Shown: positions 37,001-52,000 of the stretch, piece by piece
Layout: every line of letters starts with the position of its first letter
Position numbering within the stretch: the stretch's first letter is position 1
Notes under the pieces: generated by a model
Database searches by the model: none
Seen by the model: only the letters and a program-made list of their open reading frames with translations
What the model was told of the DNA's origin: nothing
Source: Thereva unica
Taxonomy: Eukaryota > Arthropoda > Insecta > Diptera > Therevidae
NCBI GenBank assembly: GCA_949987705.1
Contig: OX465282.1
Coordinates: forward strand, 4,948,501-5,012,500
Direction of reading: 5' to 3'
DNA: 64,000 nucleotides
Made by a program: the position numbers and the translations under genes

Positions 37001-40000
37001 TTTATTAAATAAATTTAAATTTGATATCAACAAAGAACCATTTTAGTAAATAAAAATACATAAAAACAACAACAACAGCAACAAAGTTAAGAATATTAAG
37101 AATCAAGAATTTTATTTTAAATGGAAAATTTTTGAATTTCAATAATTTTTTGTATTTGACTTTATTTATACTACTCTATATCCATACATATACACATACA
37201 TACATACAAAGATATTTGAAAAATTAATATTTTATTTCTGGTGGCGTGTCGCGAGAATAGTTGATATATTAATTTTAAATATACTATAAATATTAACAAA
37301 AAGGATTTAGTTGTTCAACGAGATCTGTTATGAAAACAAAAAATACTCACTTTTAGGAAAATTTTTTTGATTATGTGAAAGTAGTTTTTATTTTTGTCTG
37401 TATTCTGATAATAATTTATATTTTTACTATATTGCGACTTATTAATAATGATTTTACGTCGCATCGTCTGGACATTTGTATATAAACTCCGGAAAATTCC
37501 ATAAAGTAATTTTTTTTAATAGAATAAAAAATTTGTATTGAAATCTTCCATTAGATTCGACTTAGTCACTTCTTTTGAAAAAAAAAAAAAATAATAAAAA
37601 AATAAAAAGAAATAACAAATTTTCTTGAATATATTTAAGATTCAGACCAGTTCTAATACATTTTGCTTTCAAATTAATTTAGTAGTATTTTATTTATACA
37701 TATTTATAATATACTGCACCTTTTGACATTAATCTTATTTCATTTAAGTAAAAAAAAATCTAAGTATGTTGCGTTAATAGAAAATTAAAATTCTACTGTG
37801 GTTTTTGTTATCGTTTTCAACGACATTGTCGGCTCTAAAAAATTTTGAGCTTGATATATTATGAAAGGAAATGGAGGTTCAAATGGTTTTTTTTTTAATT
37901 TGATTTGACTTTTTATAGAATTGACCTTGTGATTTGATCATATCCATTTGCTTAACTCTTTGGCAGAGCATGATAGAGGGCGCTTTCAGTAATGCAGGAT
38001 GCGTGCGCAAATGACTTATTCAGCAATTGAAAGTGTGAAGCTTTCAATGACTGAATAAGGCAATTGCGCACGCATCCTGCATTACTGAAAGCGCCCAGAG
38101 CTTTGGAACATGCCTAAGATCTTCAAATTAATAATAATAATAAATAAATTGTAAAGAAATTGAGACTGTGTCATAGCTTTCGGTTTTGTTCTCATATATT
38201 TGCAGTCCTGTTCTATATCCTAAATAAGCCTTTATAACCCAACCCGACTAGCATTTAAAAATGGGGATTGCCTTAGGAATGCCGAAAGAGGGATAACCTC
38301 GTGCCTTAGGAATGCCGAAAGAGGGATAACCTCGTGGGTGCCTCATGAGAACCCCATGTGACAAATGAAAGATATGCCGAAAGAGGGCTTAGTTTCCTCA
38401 CAAGCACCACACAAGGAAAAAGAGATACTGAAGTAAGATATGCCTCATCAGTTTCGTTGCACATTAGGGCTCTATAAGGCAAACCTTATTAGAAATGAAA
38501 TGGCTTTAAAGAAATACCCTTAAGTTTAACTTATACAAAGCTTTAGTTTTAGCTTTTTCAAAAAAAAAAAAGCTTATACAGAGGCTCTGTCCGTCTGTCC
38601 GTCTGAAGCCTACTTTCATCTCTGAAAGTACTGCAGATACAGACTTGGGAAATATCTCAAAATGTAGCTCTTGGTCAAAAGACCAAAAACTGAGAAAATG
38701 GTCTGGAAATTTCAACCAGAAGTTTATTTAAACAACAAAAAAGAGCCTTTAAAGAAAATATTGTGACTAATTTTTGTGTTCTAAGGCTTATAACTTCTTA
38801 ATTATTCATTTTACCACAAAATTTCTAAGTAATAAATTGTAGATTATTTAATTCTAAACAAAAAGTGTCCTTGCAAATTTCCGGTAAGATGTGCCGTTTC
38901 GGAGATATAGTGGAAAACCCATTTGCATACGTTTTCCAAGATGGCGGCCAAATGGGGGGGGGGGTTGGTTTTTTAAGCTATAATGATTATATTGTAGTGT
39001 TTGTTAAATACTTTGTTAAGTTTTAGATTACGCAGTCTCACAACTTATAACCTACATAAGCCTTTAACAAAAACTTTTCAAGATTAATTATATATAGCGT
39101 TGGTCAGTGTGATACTTATGAATCTCCATGGCCAAACTAGGGTGCGGTAAGCCGAATTTTTAACAATAAGACATGTATGTTTAAGTAAAATAATACACCT
39201 AATTCTGTTGTGCAAAGTGCACCACATTAGCTTTTCCTCCAATCCAAAGAAAAATGTTTAGATTCGTTTTCTATAGTGTTTACATGTGTGATGTGCTTTT
39301 TTTTTCAATTTGACACATTCGAATTATTGGCCTCGATTCCCAGATCCGGCGGCTTGGAAGTGAGTGCGGATCAATCTCCACTTAATATATTGTCATCCAA
39401 TCTGAAGTGTTATTCAACAGAAAGAATACCATGAAAAAGCGTAATTAGTGGCTAGTCTCTAGGCACAACATCCCACTAGTTTGCTGTTGCATTGCTTCAT
39501 ATTTTAACCAATTGGTGAATATTGGTGACCGGGTGGAGGGTGTCATTTAGCATTCTCAATAGACCAGTTCTGGTTCGATTACAGAGGTCAAGCAGCATTG
39601 GACGTGATTAGTACTCAGTTGGGGGCCGCATTTATAAAACAACACTCGCGTATGCAAATATAAAGCTTTCGACACCGGCCCAGTTGTTATTCACATATCC
39701 ATGCAATATAATTAGAGAAAATTTTGGACTTCCTATCAAATTTTTTTGAATTTTTAGACCCTTCCATTACACAGCTCGCTTTAACGCTAGTATACGCCCG
39801 TCACAGCTTATCAAGCGGCTAATGGTAGAATGTAGACAAAAAATTATTAATAAAAACACAAAAACCGGGGTCTATCTCTGCTATTCTTACAATTTTCAGT
39901 GTTTCCTTCCTATTAACTAATGTTCTGAATTTCGTCGGGATCTGCTGAATGACCGCACTGCTGTTGATGTTGAAAGCACCTTCTATGTCCAGGAAGACTG

Positions 40001-43000
40001 CCAAGGTAAACCGTTTGTATCCTCATAAGTATTCTACCGTACGCACTATTTCAAGCAAATATAAAGCTTCCGACATGCCGAAATTCTCAAATTTTTCGGC
40101 CTTCTTTTCCCACTCGGGATCGGGTAGCAATGATTTTGCCTCCATGGAGTAGCCTGAACTGAATATGACGTGCCGTACCGTAACCGTATGTACCCTAACG
40201 TACTAACATGAATTCTCATATGGCATCGACCTAAATTGACTTAATGAACTTGCATATGTTCTTTCGTTAGGGTACGATGGTTACGGTACGATACACCATA
40301 TTTGGTTCAGGCTAATGGACCATCCATTATGATGAGGCGGGAATATGGCAATGCTTTAGCTACCTTGTGTGGGCCTTATAAGGCAATCCACAAGGGGTCC
40401 GCTATCCTCATAGCGACCTCATCCCCAAAATGCTAGTTGGGCAGAACCCCATAACCAAAGAATTTAAAACTATATAACTCAACAAACAGTTGACCAACTG
40501 ACCAATCGATTATTTACATTTTAACGGTTACCTGTTCACGTATCCCCTTCCACAATGATTAGGCTCCGCCGCCCCTGGTCGTAAGCTTGTTTATAGTTCA
40601 AATATTTGGAATATATTTACGTTCTTCCCTCACCTTTGTTCAAGAATTTATATTAGACTAAGCAGTTGGTCGTAGCGCAGTCTAAGGGGGTGATCCCTGA
40701 ATTATTTTCTCCATTTTGATTTAATTTTATCAGGGTCTGCTAAAATATTTACTCCGGCGTATTTACATATATATGTCAGTTAATGACTATTTAAATAAAT
40801 TTAGACATCGACTGCATACATGTGCAGTTTACAATTCCTCACGATTCTGCTGAAGTCATTTGTGCACTGTGCTAAAAAGCAACGGTCTTAATATGGAACC
40901 TTGCGGAACACCGCGTGTGATTGATAAAGGATCCGAAATTGATTTTTTTGGCCAAACTTTTTGAAATCGATTATGTAAGTAAACCCAAATTAGCGACGCA
41001 GTTGAGGATGAAAATTTCATGTGGTCTATTAGCTTCATTTCTAGAAGTTTATGGCTGACACTGTCAAAAGCTTTACTGAAGGTAAGAAGCACAAGAAAAC
41101 CAATGCCATTAGAATCAGGAGCCATCCGCAAGTGATCTGGGCTTCACCTTCACTACCATGTTTCCTACTTTGGAAAATGTTGAGCAGAATTCTAACCTTG
41201 TTCATAACGGAAAGTAATTCCTTAACCGAAGTCATTGAAATGGGGTAACAAAGTGGGTTCAGGACAAGGCAGCTTGGATTGGCGGTTTTGGATAGGTTTT
41301 TTTCTTCTTCAAGCAAATAACAAAATTTCCCCTTCTTCTTCTTCGATGGCTCTACGGCCCAATTCGAGCCTTGGCCTCCTTCAGCTTCTTCCTCCAGACG
41401 TCTCTCTGCTCCGCAGCTTGTCTCCAGTTTCTCGTGTTGAGCAGTTTCGCTGCATCGGTCTTAACATTATCTTCCCATCTTGACCGTGGTTTGCCAACTG
41501 GTCTTTTGCCATCTGGTAGTAGATACAGGGATTTTTTTTGGTATCCTTGAGTCATCCATTCTTTGGACATGACCGGCCCAACGTAAACGCAGTAGCTTGG
41601 CATGGGTCGAAAGTTTACATTCTTTGTATAAGTCGTACAATTCGTGATTGTAGCGTATTCTCCATGCATTGTCTTCATTAATTGGGCCGTATATCCTTCG
41701 GAGAACCTTCCTCTCAAATATATCCAACTTGTCGGCGGATTTTTGGGAGATACTCCATGCTTCACAACCATACGTAGCTACTGTACGTATGATGGTTTTG
41801 TAGACTCTTATTTTAGTTTTTCTGTGGATGTCTCTGGATTTCATTACTGGCAGTAGTGAGAAGTATGTTCTGTTTGCGGCGAATTTCCCACTAAAATATA
41901 AATCAACACGCACCACACCCTTCACGTACAACAAACCGAATTTTAGCAATCTCGTTTCTCTTAGGCATAGATAATCTTTATGTAGGAAAAATCGAAACGA
42001 CCATTATACATAACAAAAATGATCACATTCAATGATGCATTCAACAATACATTTGGTGTAGATTCTTTTTTTGTCTCAAATTTGTCTTCGAATGCCTGAT
42101 TGTACAGCTCAGTATTTTTCCATTTAAATTTTTCAGTCAAGTTTCGGGGTTTGTGATCTCCTATGTGCTCTCATTAAAAATGGTTAAAAACCTACGGCCG
42201 TCATATGCCCCTTAAAAAGCCAAGTGGCCGGTACTCGCCCATTGTAAGGGAATTTTTTATTTTTACCCGGGATCCTTAAAAAATTAGGAAAGGAAGATGC
42301 CGAATTTATTCATCAGGGGCTTCTATTTGAATATTTCTAATAATATAAAAAACTGTAGAATTTGGGGTGCGCGCCATTAGATGAAGTTTTCTCTCCTTAA
42401 GTATACAATTTATTCAAAAAGGTGATTTGATTGTATTTTTGTTGAAGATTTTGGTCTTTGATTTGCTATTTTTTAAATCATGATAATCCGAACAAGTTAT
42501 TGCAATACAATGGAGGGCCAGCTCTTCCAGGAAAAGTTACATTTAAATTTTGAAGTACGATCATTCTTAAGCAAAAGTTGGTAGTATGTGGCACTTAGTT
42601 TAAATATGTATTTCTGAAGGAGAAGCTGAAACAAGTTAGAACAAAATTTAATTTGCTAACCATTTCGTCACTTTTGACCTACCCGGTATTTTTTTTCTAG
42701 CTGATTAAAAATGCGAAATTCGCTTACGGGTTTTTTATATTGACTAGTCTGCCAAATTGAGGCGGTACTCTTCTAAAACTTCTACGATTATATGGGTGAT
42801 TGTCATGAAATGGGGGTAGTGGCTGGCTGGCCGTTGTTCTCTAGCTACAACGCCTCAAACAAATTTTTTCTGGGGTGAAAATCTCCATCCAGTAATAAAA
42901 CATTCTCTCCTTCATCGCCTCCCGCGGCAAGCACTCTTGAACAAAATGGCGGCCCTTCGACCACCGAAAATGTCGCCTCCGTAACCTGTCCATTTTCCGC

Positions 43001-46000
43001 TTTTACGTCACGGCACTACGTTTACGGAAAAACAGTGCATTATTGCCGCGCGCCTAGGGTCTCAAACGATAGCAGCAGTGTTCCGAAACTGATCACCGGT
43101 ATGTATTACGCGGGCGGATACCTGCTTAGTTAGATGTCAGTGTTTACATTCTGACTGTTGTTTGTTGCAAATTTCAATAAAAACTATAAGAATAGCGCAC
43201 ACGCAACGACAAATTGGTTGTCAAGTGGCACTAAGTAGTGAAAACGAATCGTCACAAGTTTCTTTATGAATGTTTATCCTCGCCGGACGTTTAGACTGTG
43301 AACAATTTATAAACAAGAGAGCAACCCTCAAGAAAATTATCGAAGAAAAAAAAACTGTCGCCTCCGTAATGTGTGTTTTCATTGTGATACGTGTTGCAAA
43401 TCTCTTTTAACTCGGTTCGGTATATTTGTTTGCATTTGTAGAGCAAGCAAATTTTCGGAAAAATTGTTTGCTCTCATTGATCATGAAAGCGACGGATTTT
43501 TTGATGAAATGTCGCTACCGTAATTGTCGCCTCCGAAGCCATATAATTTCGGCTTTTCGATATAAACTTCTCACTGTCTATACCTCGTGTGTATTTATGT
43601 GGAAATATACAGAAAGTACTTCGAAATAATGTTGAAAACACATGAGAAAATTTTTTTTCAGCACTTTTTTTTTGTTCACAAATTTTTGTTCAAATCTCAA
43701 AAACTCCCATTTCATGACAATCACCCATATAATACATATACAAGTTGTCCGAAAACGTGTTAATCAAATTTCAAAGGATTCGTTGAAACTCAAAAACTTG
43801 CTCAATGCATGCACCTACATTGTTTCATAATCACTAAAATAAAACAATACAAAACTAAAGGAACCGTTTTCTTCCTCGTCTGAACATATTTGCATAATGC
43901 ATTAAATTTATATAATCTATAAAATAAAATAATGCTTAAAATTCATTTCACATAAACAAACGAATATTGAACTCGTGTTTTGTGTTCTGGAAAAAAAATG
44001 AAACAAACGAAAATTTCAAAAATGTATAAAGCTGTCTGCAAATTTACACACCGGTCATTGTCCCACATTATTTTTGGTGTTATTTAAAACTGGTTCTATG
44101 TTTACTCAACAAAAAAAAATAACTAAGCCATTCCAGTAGCAAATTTCAAAATAAAATAAAAATTTGTGTGAATTTCTAAAATTTAGTAAAATAAAAAAAA
44201 TTACCTAAAAAAAATACGGCATAGTCCAAAATACTGCAAAATTTGTAAGAATAAACGTTTTTTATATCGTACATACCTGACCATCATTATAAGCTTCATA
44301 ATCTCACATGTAGGTCACGTTCAAGCTCTTGAACGTGTAAATGTTACTAAAATGAGGATTGTGCTAGTGAAAAAAGTTCGGTAATCAACTATGACGATAA
44401 AATTAAAATCTAACATTCGAAGCGAGGTGGTAGTGTAGTAAGTTCGTTCAGTCACGGGTTGGTAGTCACCATTACTTTAAGTTCAATGTTTCAAGAACGT
44501 GACTGTCTTGTTAATTTGGAATCATGTACACTTTTCCACCATATCCCAGAGAACTCTTTGCTGGGTTTGTTTGTACCGATACCGATTTTACCGCCATACC
44601 AGCCATCATCATCATCGGTCAAGATTTTAATCAGTTTTTACCTTACACAAAGGATTATTGCACAAAATTGTAGTGGCGCGCTTGCGTAACCGACTCGACT
44701 TACAAGTCAAATACTTCAGGGCTGAGATATATTAATGTTGGCAATTACTAAGTTGATATCTACGCGCAAACGCAATAGATTTCCCTTTCATTTTAGAGGA
44801 AAAATTGCTTTCAACATCGATTGTGCACCGTTCAAGGTCTCGTTTTTTGTTATTATAGTGTATTTTCACGAGTAGTTTCATTCATTTTTACAGTCGACGA
44901 TTTTGAATGGATTTCACCTAGAAGTAAGCTGAGGAGTAAAAAGAAAAATTACATAAGCGTTTTTTTTTGTGTTTTGCAGTTTTTTTAGATACGAAATTTA
45001 TTCGTTGGGTAATGGTGCAAAAATTACTTTTTAATTTGCTTTTGTTACAATAATATAAGAGTTTGAAGTGAGCTGAAGTAATAACTGAGAGAATTTGTAA
45101 ATCTTTACGAAATTTTGTTGCAATTTTAAAAGTTGAAAGCTAAAGAAAATTTTCTAAGTGGGTTTTTGTGGTATCTATTGCATTCTGTGGTTCTTCGATG
45201 CAATCTCTGATCGTTATTGGGCTTTTTTAAGGCATTCAATCTACGTTCGATAGTCTATAGGGTTTAAGGTATGAGACTACCATTCCAGGGGTTCAAATTC
45301 GATTCCTCACAACAGTGTGATCCCCTTTCCATTTCTCCCACCTAGATACTATTCCTTCTTACTTACCTTCTCTCTTTACAAAATTATTTTAGCTTTCCTT
45401 TCCCGGCTAGTGACTTCTAGTGACTATTCCCCGAGAAAAAATAAAAGATGGTCTTACAACGGGCGAACACAGGCCGTGTTTGAAACCTTCCAATCACCCT
45501 TCCTCATGTGGCGGACACCAGAAGGTTGTTTGTAGGACTATACGGTCGTATATGACGGCGGTATGAAGGCCTTACAGTCTCAATGAAGGGAATACGACGG
45601 TATGATAAATAAAAGGACCAAATTTTTTTTGTTTTGTGTAGTACTCGGCCATTTAAATCTTTTGATCAAATTTGGCCGTGGTGGGCCCGTATCTGCTCCC
45701 GTTAAAATTAGTTAAAAACTCTTCGGCCTTCGTATGCCCTTTAAAAAGCCAAGCGGCCGCTGTAAGCCCATTGTAAGGCCAACTGTTATTTTTACATAAA
45801 AACAAAACATTGTAAATCGAAAATTGTAAAAAAAAACAAAGAATATTGGGATTTTTCTCATTAAGTATCGAAAATCGTTGCCAATTTAAAAGAACTAACT
45901 CTGTGAAATATGTAGTCGCAAATCAGACGTTGTTCAAACCCCAGCTCAACAAATATTTAACTAATGTACCAATGTGTTATCATAATCATACAACGCCTTA

Positions 46001-49000
46001 TCTTGAAAACTCCCATCATGGCTTTCATTTCATTCTTTAAAACAGGGGTACAAATCTATGGTACGCGTGCCAGAGGTGACACATATGAAAAATTTGCTGA
46101 CACCACCAAATTTGCTGATCAGAAGTGAAGGTTCGATTACGGCGTTATTGTCCACTCCGAATTCTTGCCACAACGCGAGACCGTAAATAAAAAATATTAT
46201 CTGAGCATTGCGAGAGAAAATTCATCGAAAAATGCCAGATTTGTGGAAATTAAAACTAATGGCTTTTGCACCACGATAAGGCACCATAACACAAGGCTAT
46301 CATTGTGAAAAAGTTTCTGGCCAAAACTCCACAGATCTTATCGAATAGTCACCGCGGTCACCGGATATTGCTCCGGCGTGTATTATTTCACATCCTTCGT
46401 ACGTTGAAGGCGATACAATAAATTTGGATAAATAAATAATACATATTTTGTGTTTCATTGACCAATTTGCGGTACTTTCTTGACATAGTAGAACCTTGGA
46501 TTTCGAACCTGCCCGGCACGCATACTGAAAAAGGTTCACCACCACTGCTTTAAAATATTGTCCATCACTAGCTACAACTCTAGTATCTCTAGTGACATAT
46601 GGTCGAAAAAAACTGTCCTCTTTTAAGGCGATTCACAAATGGAAGTTTAGGATCGATCGCTCGTAAGAGTAGATGTAGTGTAAATTTGTCCGTCTCCAAC
46701 CATTATGTTAAAGTAATAAGAAAAAGTGAAGTTTCTATTTTAATATTATTAAAATACAATTTTCCCCTATAATATAAAAGGAATAAAGCGGTTCTAACCT
46801 TTCCTCACAATTGCTCTTCAGCCTAGCGCAAAGCACAGCAATTGTCAAGTTACAATTTTGGTGGCAGCGGTGGGATAAGGAAAATAAATAAATTACAAAA
46901 TGTTGTAATCAAAGTCCGGGTCCAAAATAACTCCAAAATAAAATTTAACATCGATAATTTCTTGCCTGTGTTCTATTCGCCAGTGCTTTCAGAGTGAAGA
47001 AAAGGATAACTGAAAATGGGATGTTCACATATCATGGTTTGGTTAGAAAATCACTCGTCGCCATTTACGTTGATAGTAAAACGAAAAGTGTTACATGCTG
47101 TAGTCGTAAGACCTATGCTACTTATGTTTCTAAATTCGTCAGGAGTTGGAATCGTGTTTATCATGTGTGGGTCGTGAAGTTTAATATGGGGCTTATACAT
47201 TAATATAGGGTATGATTTTCAGAGGTCCTAGGAACATATTTCCATGAAACGTATCATAATTGATGACGAGACATGAATGCACGAGTACGGAATTGCACTT
47301 TGAAACCAGGTGAAACCCAAACAAAAATGAAGGCCACAGCCATATATGTATGTAGGCTGAGTCTCCTAAATAGGCGCATGTTGAGGCCTTAAAACTTGGA
47401 GTAAGTTGATACGCTCTCTTACTGTGAATTTTTTAAGAATTTAAGTAGATTTTAGGATTCTTTTCCTGCGTTCTTAAGACCTGTTCGGCGGCTGCTCCAG
47501 CTCAGAAAAGCTCATAAAGGCTCAATGAATTCACTCAATTCCTATGTCATTGACAGGCCAAGAGAGGGATGAGAGTGAAGTTTGCGAGGGAATGGAGTCA
47601 ATGCATTGCGTCTTGTATCATCACACTTGTAACTTTTTCTGAGCTGGAGCAATTTATGTTTATTCCTTGGATAAAAAATGTTGAAACCCTAGTACCCTAT
47701 TATTATTATTATTAAGGAATGAGGGGGCAACCCGGAACAGACTATCAGCCTTCCGGATGAAGGCAAGAAGGTCTTTAATTGATGACGACCGGACTTGAGC
47801 AGGGCTCAAAAGCTCTCTGATAAACGTTCTTCTTCTAAGCCAGATCAGAGCAGGACATTCACAAAGAATATGTGTAAAAGTTTCTGTCACCTTCCAAGCA
47901 GAGTCAGAATTCTGTCTCTTGAGACAGTCCTAGGTTGTGGAGGTGGCACCGCAGTCCTACATGGCCAGTGACATAACCCACCAGCAGCCTTAGGTCCGCT
48001 CTGTTTAAAGTGATAGTACCCCTTAAGGCAAATGGTCTTTTAAGATCTTTAGCTTGTCTAAGACCTGGAACTGACTCCCAATAGGCTAGGTTTATTCTCT
48101 TAATCCGCTGCTCTATCAAGGACCTAGTAACCTAAGTATAAAGGATCTGGCTGCCAGCCCAGAGACTTCGGGTTCAATTCTCAAATAGAGGCATGATCCA
48201 CACTTTCAGCTATTACTGATCGTGAAAACAATGTGTTTTTTCGTTTTTTGTTTTGTTGCGACAATAACTTGTTGTTAGATATCGTGCAGTTTATGACAGA
48301 GCAGTTAGCAGTGCAAGGCAGTTATTTTTTTTAGTATATAGCCTTCAACATTAATTCAATTATTAAGTTTCTGTTTAATTTTATACAAAATATTAACGCA
48401 TGTTTTCTCTTCTTTTTTTTGCAGAACATCCGATGTACAAGGCTACATAAAAATAAACAGAAAAAATTCTTGTTACATTACACAAGAAGACAATCATCAA
48501 GCTTTATTAACTGTTGAAGAATTAATGAATATCGCTTGTGCATTAAAAATTAAATCGAAATCAAGCTATGCCCAGATCATATCAGATATATTAATAAATT
48601 TACACTTAAATCACCGGCGCGATGTTACCTCAGATAAGTTAAGTGGCGGCGAACGGAAGAGACTATCAATAGCCCTAGAGCTAGTAGCAAATCCGGCTAT
48701 ATTCTTCTTGGATGAACCGACAAGCGGTCTAGATGAGGTAACGGCCGGCCAATGTATACGATTACTTAGGAATTTAGCACAGCAGGGCAAAACAATTGTT
48801 TGCACAATACATCAGCCATCGGCGAATACATTTAATTGCTTTGATAATCTATTTGTAATGGCTCGTGGTAATTGTGTCTATCAAGGTGGGCCCAGTGGTA
48901 TTATATCGTATTTATCAAGGGCGAATTTAGTATGTCCGACGCATTATAGCCCTTCGGATTATAGTAAGTTATTTTTATTTATTTTTATAATTTTATTTTT

Positions 49001-52000
49001 TAATTAAACCAAATTTTTTACTTACAGTTATTGAAGTTTGTGATATTGACTCGAATAACATCTCAATACTATCAAATTTAACGCAAAATGGTAAATTAAT
49101 TTATGAGCCAGAACCAGATACAGAATGTGATGAACAAAATAATCTAGGAGGATATGTATCGTATTGTAATCGTATTGATAAAAGCTTTAAAAATGCCGTT
49201 ACAACATTATTTATGGAGACACCAAAGTCATCATCATCGGTTACCTGTTTTGGTGGTAGCTTATTATTAGAGAAAATGAAGGCTTTTTCGAAGAAAATGC
49301 ATGTTGATACACATCCAGTTTCGTCATTTACACAATTTTGCGTACTATTAAGATTAATGATGATTAAAATATGTAGAAATCGTATTGCATTATGGATACA
49401 ATTTGCACATCATGTACTATGTGGATTAACATTCGGTAAGCAGTTTAATATAATAACTAGTTTATAATTTTCTTTTTCCTCTCTTCAATGTTAATTATTT
49501 TCTTCTTTGTTTTTATATTATATTATTTTCTTCTTTGTTCTATGTTTTATCTTGAACGAACTACCAAGATTTTTGAACTGCCAGAATCCCTCCCTAATCG
49601 ATATTCTATCCACCACTGCAACGGAATCTCCCCGCCTAGTTTTCTTGATTATGACCTACTATTTCTCTCAACTAAGTGTGTATTTTCTCCGCCCTCTTCA
49701 TCTTCTTCCATTTCGTATCGTGACTATAGCAACATTAATTTAGATCAGCTTTCTGTAGTCGCTGCGACAATGCCGTGGGATGATATCTATTACACACCTT
49801 GTATTGACACTAAAGTTGATCTATTAACTACTTTTATCCATCACCTTTTTGATCAGTGTGTCCCTATAGTAACGAGAAGGCGCCAGGTATCTCGCCACTG
49901 TCCTTGGTATTCCCGTGAGATCCGCGATCTGATAAATCAGCGTGAGTTTATGTATAGGCGCTATCGCAGGGCAAGGATTCCTAGGTTACGTAGTGCTTAC
50001 AAACAACTACGCAACCTCATCACTTGGAAAGTCAAATTTGCTAAACGGGAGTTTTACTCCCGCAAGCTTGATCCCGCTCTAAATTCCAAACAACTTTGGT
50101 TCAATTTCGTTCTTTAGGTATTAACACTTTCCGATGTGGATGTAAATCTTCTCAATGCTTCCTTTATTCAATCTCCTCCTGATCCCACACTCTCCTCTCC
50201 CACGTTCTCCCCATCATCTAGCTAACTCAGTACTGATGATTTCAACTTTCGTTGTGTAGACTCCTTTGAAGTTCTTGAAACATTGCTGTCCATCTCATCT
50301 AACAGTATCGGTTGTGATGAAGTTTCTCCGCGATTTCTTAAGTTACTCTCTCTCCACTAATTCTGGAAACCATCACTCATATCTTTAATTAGTGCGTGAC
50401 AACTTCTCAAGTGCCCCTGATTTGGAAAAAGTCTGTTGTGATTCCATTACCAAAAAAAATCCTGTCCAGTAGATTTAACAGATTATCATCCTATCAGTAT
50501 TCTTCCCTTTCTTAAGAAAGTCTTTGAGAAAATTCTCTTCGGTCAGATCACGCGCTATATTGAATCTAACAATTTCCTTTCTAAAATACAATCTGGCTTC
50601 CGTAAAAACCATAGCTGCGAAACTGCTGTATTGAAGGTAACTTCAGATCTTCGTTCAGTCCTCGATCAGGGTGATGTAGGATTACTTGTTCTTCTTCCAA
50701 AGCGTTTGACTCTGTAGTTCACTCGCGTTTACTTTCCAAACTTAGGACATTCTATAATTTTTCTTCTTCTGCCATCAGACTTTTCTCCTCCCTTCTGTTT
50801 AATAGGTTACAGTGTGTTCATAACGGGGTTGCGCGTCTTCATTCCTACCAGTACTTGTAGGGGTTCCACAAGGCTCAATTCTCGGTCCTCTCCTTTTCTC
50901 CCTGTATGTCAACGATGTTACCTCCGTTATTCTACGCTGCTCATTTCATCTATATGCTGATGATGTTCAGTTGTACACCTCGTGTCCTCCTAGTAAAATC
51001 AGATCTTGCATCTCAAATCTTAATGATATTCTGTCGCAAATAAATGAGTGTAGTTCTTTCAATTTTCTCAAATTAAATCCTAATAAGTCCAAAGCTTTTG
51101 TTGAATGTGTCAATAATCTTGGTATTATTTTTAATGACAGACTATCCTGTTGCGATCATGTCTCACTTATACTCTCCAAGATCTATGGCACATTGCGTGA
51201 ACTTTGGCTTTTTGCCGTTTGTTCTGTACTTTAAAAGATGTAGTTCTTGTGTACTTCCCCAATAAATGTATAATAAATAATAATAATAATATAAATTTAA
51301 AAATATTAATTACTAAAATCCATTTTTTTTTTAATTCCTTAGGCTTAATTTTCCTTAAAGCAGCAAATGAAGGTGAACGAATGTTTGATCACTTGAAATA
51401 CTGTGTTGGATGCATTTTAGTTATTGTTTATACACAAGTAATGGTGCCTGTTTTAAGCTGTAAGTATTTTTGTTTCAAGTTTCACTTTTTTTTAAATTAA
51501 ATTTCACTTAGCATAAATGTTTTTTTTTCCATCTAGAATAACTAATATGACCATCGTACTTTTAAAAAAAACGAAAACTATAACTTTGAACTTTCGCTAC
51601 TGACAAAGCATTGAAAATTTTTTATTTCCATATTATTAGCAATTTTAATTGAAACACTTTATCGTCGGCTAAACAGTGATACCCCGTATCTGAAAAAAAT
51701 CAATTTTCCAGGAGAGAAAAAAACCACTGTATTATATTAAAAGACACTGTGTGCTCTTGTTGAGTACTTCTTTATTACATATCAGATTGAAGACTGGCTG
51801 CTGGGCCAGTTGCTTCGGATAACATTGATATTATCCTGTTACAATGATAATACAGTGGGAGTGTAGTGGGAATCCATTTATCATTATACTACATCTCCCT
51901 TTTCAAATTAAATTTATAATTTCAAATATTCTCTTCATATATATCTCTTTAAAATTTACTTTACAACTTCAAATATTATTATACTACATCTCCCTTTTCA

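Noticed and set aside
46760..46885. Complete LTR element start
   Set aside because: Only a primer-site-like sequence is present; no paired LTR or gag sequence was found, so it is kept only as a low-confidence remnant.
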